This document shows, one piece after another, positions 6,148 through 10,213 of a stretch of DNA of 10,213 bases; position 1 is the first letter of the stretch, and each line of letters starts with the position of its first letter. The position numbers and the translations under genes are program-made. This DNA comes from JBBSEZ01 sp038239195 (GTDB taxonomy: Bacteria; Planctomycetota; Planctomycetia; Gemmatales; Gemmataceae): assembly GCA_038239195.1 (NCBI GenBank), contig JBBSEZ010000368.1, forward strand, positions 1 through 10,213. The letters run 5' to 3'. The notes under the pieces are model-generated. The model ran no database searches, was not told where the DNA came from, and saw only the letters and a list, made by a program, of their open reading frames with translations.

Positions 6148-7101
6148 ATGTCCACCCTGCACGACCGCGCCGCCGCCTACTTCCGCGACCTGCAAGACCG
6201 CATCGCCGGCGCCCTCGAAGCGCTCGATGGCGGTGGCCGTTTCCGCGAGGACGCCTGGGAGCGCGAGGGCGGCGGGGGAGGGCGGTCGCGCGTCCTCGCC
6301 GAGGGCGCCCTGTTCGAGAAAGCGGGCGTCAACTTCTCCGACGTCCACGGCCAGATGTCGGAGGAGCTTGCCACCCAGTTGCCCGGCGAGGGCCGCGCGT
6401 TCACCGCCTGCGGCGTGTCGCTGGTGCTGCACCCGCGCAGCCCGATGGTGCCGACCGTCCACGCCAACTTCCGCTTTCTCACCAAGGGCCCGCGACAGTG
6501 GTTCGGCGGCGGCGCCGACCTCACCCCCTACTACCCTTACCATGAGGACGTGGTCCACTTCCATCGCACCTGGAAGGGCGTCTGCGACCGGCACGCCCCG
6601 CTCATCGACCACGGGCGGCTCAAGCGCTGGTGCGACGAATACTTCTTCCTGCCCCACCGCGGCGAGGCGCGCGGCGTCGGCGGGATCTTCTTCGACTATC
6701 TGGAGGGCGACGTGGAGCGCGTCTTCGCCTTCGTGCGCGACGCGGGCGACGCCTTCCTCGACGCCTACCTGCCAATCGCGAAGCGGCGCAAGGACGAGCC
6801 CTACGCGGAGGAGCAGAAGGCGTTTCAGGAATACCGCCGTGGCCGTTACGCCGAGTTCAACCTCGTGTACGACCGGGGGACGCTGTTCGGCCTGAAGACG
6901 GGCGGCCGCATCGAGTCGATCCTGATGTCGCTGCCGCCGCGCGTGCGCTGGTGGTACGACTACCGGCCCGAGGCGGGCACGCCCGAGGCGGAGCTCGCCG
7001 AGTTCCTCAAACCGCGCGACTGGGCGAACGAAAAAGAGGGGGGCCCGTTTAGTTCTACTGTAGTTGTTTGCGGTAGCCGGGAGCAGGGCGGCGATCCATG
7101 A
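6148..7101 (+). CDS. Aerobic coproporphyrinogen III oxidase, C-terminus rewritten by an IS
   Basis: HemF converts coproporphyrinogen III to protoporphyrinogen IX by two oxygen-dependent decarboxylations in heme synthesis, as a cytoplasmic homodimer. The call rests on family blocks: GVNFSDVHG (60-68), VPTVHANFRFL (101-111) with catalytic-type H105, WFGGGADLTPYYPY (118-131), HFHRTWKGVCD (137-147), WCDEYFFLPHRGEARGVGGIFFD (161-183), and EYRRGRYAEFNLVYDRGTLFGLKTGGRIESILMSLPP (228-264), plus the near-terminal FLKPRDW (286-292). The ATG at 6148 is where the family begins; no strong ribosome binding site precedes it. The catalytic body is complete. The last 16 residues, from S302 to the TGA at 7099-7101, are encoded by the inserted IS. 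Before insertion the protein would have ended with 17 other residues and a TAA now at 8721-8723. Function is probably retained because the change lies after the conserved end. Confidence 0.93.
   Translation: MSTLHDRAAAYFRDLQDRIAGALEALDGGGRFREDAWEREGGGGGRSRVLAEGALFEKAGVNFSDVHGQMSEELATQLPGEGRAFTACGVSLVLHPRSPMVPTVHANFRFLTKGPRQWFGGGADLTPYYPYHEDVVHFHRTWKGVCDRHAPLIDHGRLKRWCDEYFFLPHRGEARGVGGIFFDYLEGDVERVFAFVRDAGDAFLDAYLPIAKRRKDEPYAEEQKAFQEYRRGRYAEFNLVYDRGTLFGLKTGGRIESILMSLPPRVRWWYDYRPEAGTPEAELAEFLKPRDWANEKEGGPFSSTVVVCGSREQGGDP
7049..7052. repeat. Left target-site duplication TTAG
   Basis: The four bases TTAG directly precede the left terminal repeat of the IS, and the same four follow the right terminal repeat at 8668-8671. 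A 4-bp duplication of YTAR form is what I recall for the IS701 family. Confidence 0.85.
7053..7069. repeat. Left terminal inverted repeat of the IS
   Basis: TTCTACTGTAGTTGTTT reads inward from the left end; its exact complement lies at 8651-8667. The match stops after 17 bases. In the hemF frame it is translated, contributing SSTVVV. Confidence 0.88.
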
Positions 7102-7374
7102 GCGCCAGCGATCGACGTAACCGCAGGACTCTTCCGGCGGTGGTCGGGGGGCGCTCGCCGACTCCCCGGCCGCTTCGCTCTCCGCGTTCGCGTCTGCCTC
7201 TGTCCGCCGGGGTGGGTACGCGCCGGTCTCGCTGTGCCAGTGGTAGATCCGCGCCTCCTCCTTGCGCCTCAGCGTCGCGTTTAGCTCCCGCACGATCTCC
7301 CCGAGCGTCAGCCGCTGCATGGCCAACAGCCGGCTGAACACCTCCCTCAACACGCTCACCGTCATCGCTGGCGT
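7053..7374 (-). pseudogene. Transposase C-terminal segment in the -1 frame
   Basis: This frame continues the transposase after the A9 run: TPAMTVSVLREVFSRLL, then LTLGEIVRELNATLRRKEEARIYHWHSETGAYPPRR, then a low-complexity Ala/Glu/Pro tail. The REVFSRLL and EEARIYHWH parts look like genuine transposase C-terminus and join naturally to the main ORF if the ribosome or polymerase slips by one base on the nine A. Alternatively an ATG at 7363-7365 overlaps the main stop as ATGA and could allow coupled re-initiation. The frame has no stop before the IS end; it stays open into hemF antisense to about 5692. The tail may therefore carry further damage. An indel, programmed slippage or a homopolymer sequencing error would all give this picture. 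Confidence 0.6.
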
Positions 7375-8585
7375 TTTTTTTTGACGACGTCGCGCTCCGA
7401 GGCCAGGAACCACAGGGCCAGCAGCGACAGGGTCATGTGGTGGTGCCAGCCGCGCCAGCCGCGCACCTCGTACTCGTCCAGGCCCACCTCGCTCTTGCCC
7501 TCCTTGAAGTTCGCCTCTTCCCAGAACCTCTGGCCGTGGCCGCGCACCACCTCCCGGAGGGGGACCTCCTCGGCCGCGTTGCTCAGGCAATACCAAGTCT
7601 TGGCCTCCGGATTGTCCACCGTGCGGATAACCACCAGCCGCTCCTCCGGCCCCACGCGGTTGTCCTCGAACGTCAGCACCTGCGTCTGGGTGGCTTCCAC
7701 CCGCAACGGCCGCTTTTCCCCCGGCCGGATCTTGAATTGCTCCCAGGCCGTCGCCTCCTTGGTCGCCGCCCACCGCTCCGCCGTGGTCTGCGGCACCACC
7801 GGGAAGCGCCCCGTCGAGCCGTTCCGCTCGGGCGGCGCCTGCCGCAAGTCCCGTATCCTCAAGTCGCTGCGCACGTCCACCACGTAGCGCTCGCCGTCCT
7901 CCCGCAGGGCCGCGCGGAACGCGTTGACCCGCCCGAACTCCGCGTCGGTGACGACCCAGGCGTGCGGCACGTGCTTGTGCGCCTTGATTTGGCCGTGCAG
8001 GATCTCCCATGTCTCTTGGTAGACGACCTCCTTGGGCACGCCGGCCTTCTTGCGCCGCTTGGCGTCCTCGGCCCACTCCTTGGGCAAGAAGAGGCGGTGG
8101 TCCAGCAGAACCTGCCCGCGGCGACAGGCATAGCCCAGGAAGATGCCGATCTGACAGTTATCGACCTTGCCCAGGCGGCCGCAGTACTGCCGCTTGACGC
8201 CGCACGAGTGGTCGCCCTTCTTGGGGAAGCCGGAGCCGTCGCCGATGAGGACGCCTGCGGGCTCCGCCCAGATTTCGACGACGTGGTCGCGCAGGCAGTC
8301 CAGCACGAGGCGGTCCTCCCAGGGGGAAGAGCCGACGAAGTCCTGGAGGACTTCGCGGCGGGCCCCGAAGAAGTGAGCGATGGGCTCGCAGGTCTTGCGC
8401 GACAGGGAGGAGAGTTTCCCTTGGAGGATGGTCCGGGCGTTCTCGCGCTGCTCGGTGCGCTGGAAGCAGGGGAGGTAACGCCCCAGGAAGGGCTGAATGC
8501 GCCCGGCCAGTTCTTCGAGTTGTTCGACCGTCAGCGTGGCATCCTCAAGCAGGGCCTGCGCGTCGGGGTGTTCCAAGATAGCCAT
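7362..8585 (-). CDS. IS701-family transposase, main ORF
   Basis: A 407-residue DDE transposase that cuts and joins the ends of this IS. The N-terminal 85 residues are a helical DNA-binding-type region. The RNase H-like core follows, with the first aspartate in LIGDGSGFPKKG (D116), the second in WVVTDAEFGR (D214), and the glutamate in RFWEEANFKEGKSEVGLDEYEVRGW (E356 or E357). It then has HHHMTLSLLALWFLASERD. A long beta-type insertion separates D214 and E356. The ATG at 8585 has AGGAGGAGA just upstream. The frame ends with VVKKKRQR right after a run of nine A (7374-7382), where homologues as I recall them continue. It is therefore either C-terminally truncated or completed by frameshifting into the -1 frame. 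All three catalytic residues are present. Confidence 0.85.
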   Translation of the reverse strand: MAILEHPDAQALLEDATLTVEQLEELAGRIQPFLGRYLPCFQRTEQRENARTILQGKLSSLSRKTCEPIAHFFGARREVLQDFVGSSPWEDRLVLDCLRDHVVEIWAEPAGVLIGDGSGFPKKGDHSCGVKRQYCGRLGKVDNCQIGIFLGYACRRGQVLLDHRLFLPKEWAEDAKRRKKAGVPKEVVYQETWEILHGQIKAHKHVPHAWVVTDAEFGRVNAFRAALREDGERYVVDVRSDLRIRDLRQAPPERNGSTGRFPVVPQTTAERWAATKEATAWEQFKIRPGEKRPLRVEATQTQVLTFEDNRVGPEERLVVIRTVDNPEAKTWYCLSNAAEEVPLREVVRGHGQRFWEEANFKEGKSEVGLDEYEVRGWRGWHHHMTLSLLALWFLASERDVVKKKRQR

Positions 8586-8650
8586 CCGCCGTCTCCTCCT
8601 GGACGCAACTTCCCGCTATCCTATCTAAGGGCCCCGGGCCGCACAGGCAT

Positions 8651-8667
8651 AAACAACTACAGTAGAA
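8651..8667. repeat. Right terminal inverted repeat of the IS
   Basis: AAACAACTACAGTAGAA, the exact inverse complement of 7053-7069. It is directly followed by TTAG, the second copy of the target duplication. Confidence 0.88.
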
Positions 8668-8671
8668 TTAG
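8668..8671. repeat. Right target-site duplication TTAG
   Basis: The second copy of the four target bases. These are also the first four bases of the palindromic repeat that continues to 8723, so the insertion point is the edge of that repeat. Confidence 0.85.
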
Positions 8672-8723
8672 CGACGCTTCGGAGAAGCGTGCGGCCGAAG
8701 ACGCTTCTGCGAAGCGTCGCTAA
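8668..8723. repeat. Paired palindromic repeat that hosts the IS
   Basis: Two 23-base arms, 8668-8690 and 8701-8723, are inverted copies matching at 22 of 23 positions across a 10-base spacer. Each arm is itself a small hairpin in which ACGCTTC pairs with GAAGCGT across 3 bases. The outer ends read TTAG on each strand. Consequently the right end supplies the TAG stop of the convergent MBL gene and, before the IS arrived, the TAA stop of hemF. It would fold as a long stem-loop between two convergent genes and could act as a terminator or mRNA stabiliser. Confidence 0.85.
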
Positions 8724-9388
8724 CCGAGGGTTGCCGCGTAGCGCGTCAGGGCGGCGACGTCGCGCAGGGGTCGGCCGTGGCCGGGCAGCACGAGCGTCGG
8801 GCGCAGGCTCGCCAGCAGGCGGATCGACTCGCGGTTCTGGGCGGGATCGACGGAGAAGATCGGCGGCGGCTCCCACACGCACGGCGCCCCCGACAGCCAG
8901 TTGATGTTGCGCACCACGTCGCCGACGATGGCCACGCCATCGGCTTCGCGGAAAAAGACGACGTGGCCCGGCGCGTGGCCCGGCGTGTGAACCACGCGAA
9001 AGTCGCCCAGCATCTCGCCTCCCTGCCAGCGTATCTCGACCGGATGAGGCGGGCCGCTCCACAGGCGGTCGGCCAGGCGCGCCACCGCGTTGCGCGGGAG
9101 CATGGGCGCGCGGCCCTCCATCACGGCCACGTCGGCGGAGTGGCAGGCCAGCGGCACCTTCCGGCGCCGGCAGACCTCCGCGGCCGAGCCCTGGTGGTCG
9201 GGGTGGGCGTGCGTCAGGGCCACCAGGCAGAGGGGCCGGCCGCGCAGCTGGCGCAGCACGTGCCCCGCCGCCCAGCGCGTGCCGGCGTCGATCAGCACGT
9301 CGCCGGCCGGGGTGCGCACCAGGTAGGCGTTGATCACGTGCGGCAGGATCAGGGCGACCTGCCATACCCCTGGCGCCAGCTCTTGCAT
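8720..9388 (-). CDS. MBL-fold metallo-hydrolase
   Basis: A 222-residue metallo-beta-lactamase-fold hydrolase. The metal ligands are visible: THAHPDH (59-65, giving H60, H62, D64 and H65), HTPGHAPGH (134-142, with H138 the usual ligand), D157 in IVGD, and H204 in PGHGRP. A start such as MQELAPGVWQV and the NAYLVRTPAGDVLIDAG strand (20-36) are typical of the glyoxalase II-like group, which hydrolyses thioesters or phospho- and carboxy-esters. It is shorter than glyoxalase II and lacks its C-terminal domain, so the substrate is open. The ATG is 3 bases after the methyltransferase stop, with GAGGTG six bases upstream, so the two genes are almost certainly one message. Its TAG stop lies inside a palindromic repeat. 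There is no signal peptide, so it is probably cytoplasmic. Confidence 0.88.
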   Translation of the reverse strand: MQELAPGVWQVALILPHVINAYLVRTPAGDVLIDAGTRWAAGHVLRQLRGRPLCLVALTHAHPDHQGSAAEVCRRRKVPLACHSADVAVMEGRAPMLPRNAVARLADRLWSGPPHPVEIRWQGGEMLGDFRVVHTPGHAPGHVVFFREADGVAIVGDVVRNINWLSGAPCVWEPPPIFSVDPAQNRESIRLLASLRPTLVLPGHGRPLRDVAALTRYAATLG

Positions 9389-9391
9389 GGG

Positions 9392-10141
9392 TCACACCTC
9401 GGCGCGAAAGAACCAGTCCCACGGGGGCGGGAGTCGCTTCAGCTCGGCCCCACAGGCGAGCTGCTCCCAGGCCAGTTCCACCTTCTCCACGCGAACGCCG
9501 CGGAAGCCGGCGCGCTCCAGTCGGTAGGGCAACTCGAACGGCTGCCAGAAGTGCTGGTCGAGGCCCTTGTAGCAGAAGCCGCCGAAGGCGAACTCGTACA
9601 GGTGGTGCTCGCCGTGGTGCGCCGCGTTCTGCCTGGCCTTGTCCTCCGGCATCCCGGCGGCGCGCGCCCGGTCGATCAGCAACATGGTCTGGTAATGCAC
9701 CGAGTCGATCGCCGGCACGATCCCCAGGAAGTGTCCGCCTGGGCGCAGCAGGGCGCGCACGCCGCGGAGCGCGGCCTCCAGGTCGTCGAGCGACGGCATC
9801 ACCAGGCTGTTGACGGCCACGGCCACGTCGGCGCGTCCGGCCAGGGGCGCCAGGTCGGTCAGGCTGCGCTGCACGAACTCGACCTTGGCGGACCGGCAAT
9901 GTTCGCGGGCGCGCTGGAGCATGCCCTCGGCGAAGTCGATGGCGAGGACGTGGCGGAAGTGCCGGGCGAGGAACGGCAGCAGCGGGCCGACGCCACAGCC
10001 GAGGTCGGCGACGGTGCCCGCGCCGCCCAGCTCCTTGAGAGCGTCGAGCAGCGGGTTGGGGCCGGCGGCGCGGTAGGGATCGACGAACTCGTCCTCGTAG
10101 CTTGCCGCGGCCGCGCTCCAGGCGCGTGCTTGATCGGACAT
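9392..10141 (-). CDS. Class I SAM-dependent methyltransferase
   Basis: A 249-residue methyltransferase of the Rossmann-like class I fold. Motif I is VADLGCGVGPLLPFLA (44-59). The ribose-binding acidic residue is D69 in VLAIDFAEGML, a third region is VEFVQRSLTDL (87-97), and the post-motif LLRPGGHFLGIVP lies at 131-143. The N-terminal AWSAAAASYEDEFVDPYR is a common lead-in for small-molecule or ubiquinone/menaquinone-type methylases. The C-terminal part (HHLYEFAFGGFCYKGLDQHFWQPFELPYRLERAGF) should form the acceptor pocket; I do not recognise its substrate. The ATG at 10141 has GAAGG about 10 bases upstream, and a palindromic repeat begins 15 bases upstream. It is followed after 3 bases by the MBL hydrolase, suggesting one pathway. 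Confidence 0.85.
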   Translation of the reverse strand: MSDQARAWSAAAASYEDEFVDPYRAAGPNPLLDALKELGGAGTVADLGCGVGPLLPFLARHFRHVLAIDFAEGMLQRAREHCRSAKVEFVQRSLTDLAPLAGRADVAVAVNSLVMPSLDDLEAALRGVRALLRPGGHFLGIVPAIDSVHYQTMLLIDRARAAGMPEDKARQNAAHHGEHHLYEFAFGGFCYKGLDQHFWQPFELPYRLERAGFRGVRVEKVELAWEQLACGAELKRLPPPWDWFFRAEV

Positions 10142-10155
10142 GCGAAAAGCCTTCG

Positions 10156-10213
10156 TGGGACAGGCTTTCCAGCCTGTCCGCGGAGAAGAGGACAGGCTGG
10201 AAAGCCTGTCCCA
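10156..10213. repeat. Perfect paired palindromic repeat upstream of the methyltransferase
   Basis: Two 24-base arms, 10156-10179 and 10190-10213, are perfect inverted copies across a 10-base spacer. Each arm is itself a hairpin with GGACAGGCT pairing with AGCCTGTCC. The right arm ends exactly at the last base of the window, so the element may be longer or the contig may have broken here. It lies between the methyltransferase start and whatever is upstream, so it should be in the 5' leader or promoter region of that operon. I recall this type of sequence as a dispersed repeat in planctomycetes. Confidence 0.8.

Larger units (their letters stand above)
7053..8667 (-). mobile_element. Complete IS701-family insertion sequence
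   Basis: A 1615-bp element bounded by perfect 17-bp terminal inverted repeats and flanked by TTAG duplications. It carries a single transposase gene on the minus strand, split by a -1 frameshift. Both ends are intact and the two target duplications are identical, which suggests a fairly recent insertion. It sits in the 3' end of hemF, in the outermost bases of a palindromic repeat. Family assignment rests on the transposase pattern and the YTAR-type 4-bp duplication, both from memory of the family. Confidence 0.88.

Noticed and set aside
5692..8076. Minus-strand frame of 794 codons
   Set aside because: Only its 7053-7374 part is meaningful, as the -1 frame end of the transposase. The rest is antisense to hemF and overlaps the real transposase or ABC frames.
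8618..8656. Promoter inside the right end of the IS for the transposase
   Set aside because: TTGTTT and TAGATA or TAGGAT can be found, but the spacers of 23 and 27 bases are too long for a normal promoter.
7437..8723. Plus-strand frame of 428 codons over the transposase
   Set aside because: It is antisense to a clear DDE transposase and has no recognisable domain. Only its last residues, over the repeat, coincide with the old hemF tail.

Overview
This is a GC-rich bacterial window that looks like a planctomycete, probably of the Gemmata lineage. The best clue is the gene at 1832-2542. Its N-terminal MTEQEWL start, KLRLFACACCRR motif and C-terminal GCWVVDAILG motif are, from memory, the hallmarks of a family expanded in Gemmataceae. 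Palindromic intergenic repeats fit the same group. This placement is inference, since no rRNA or marker gene is present.

Layout. (1) 119-2542, plus strand: a probable three-gene operon of a RimK-related ATP-grasp ligase, a free-standing B3/4 (tRNA-editing-type) domain protein and the Gemmata-type protein. (2) 2559-3336, minus strand: a two-gene unit of a DUF4365 protein with a D...QxK nuclease-like signature, followed by a HicA-like toxin. No HicB-like antitoxin is visible. (3) 3337-3742: about 400 bases without a recognisable gene but with two hairpins, then a small RelE/ParE-like protein at 3743-4027 (plus) and a GC-rich hairpin between convergent genes. (4) 4081-5986, minus strand: an ABC exporter of ATPase and ABC-2 permease, with a three-unit palindromic repeat between the two genes. 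(5) 6148-7101, plus strand: hemF, aerobic coproporphyrinogen III oxidase, transcribed divergently from the ABC operon. (6) 7053-8667: a complete IS701-family insertion sequence inside the 3' end of hemF, flanked by a TTAG target duplication. Its transposase is split by a -1 frameshift at a run of nine A. (7) 8720-10141, minus strand: a closely spaced pair of SAM-dependent methyltransferase and MBL-fold hydrolase. (8) 10156-10213: a perfect 24-bp inverted repeat that ends the window.

Main points of interest. The IS landed on the first four bases of a palindromic repeat. If it is removed in thought, hemF reads through the repeat and stops at its far TAA, overlapping the TAG of the convergent MBL gene. 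The window holds three sequence-unrelated repeats of the same design: palindromic units paired head to head across an 8-10 base spacer. Their stem bases covary between copies. The HicA-like/DUF4365 pair and the orphan RelE-like gene form a small toxin-like or defence-like patch. I found no CRISPR array, tRNA, rRNA or clearly new multi-gene system.
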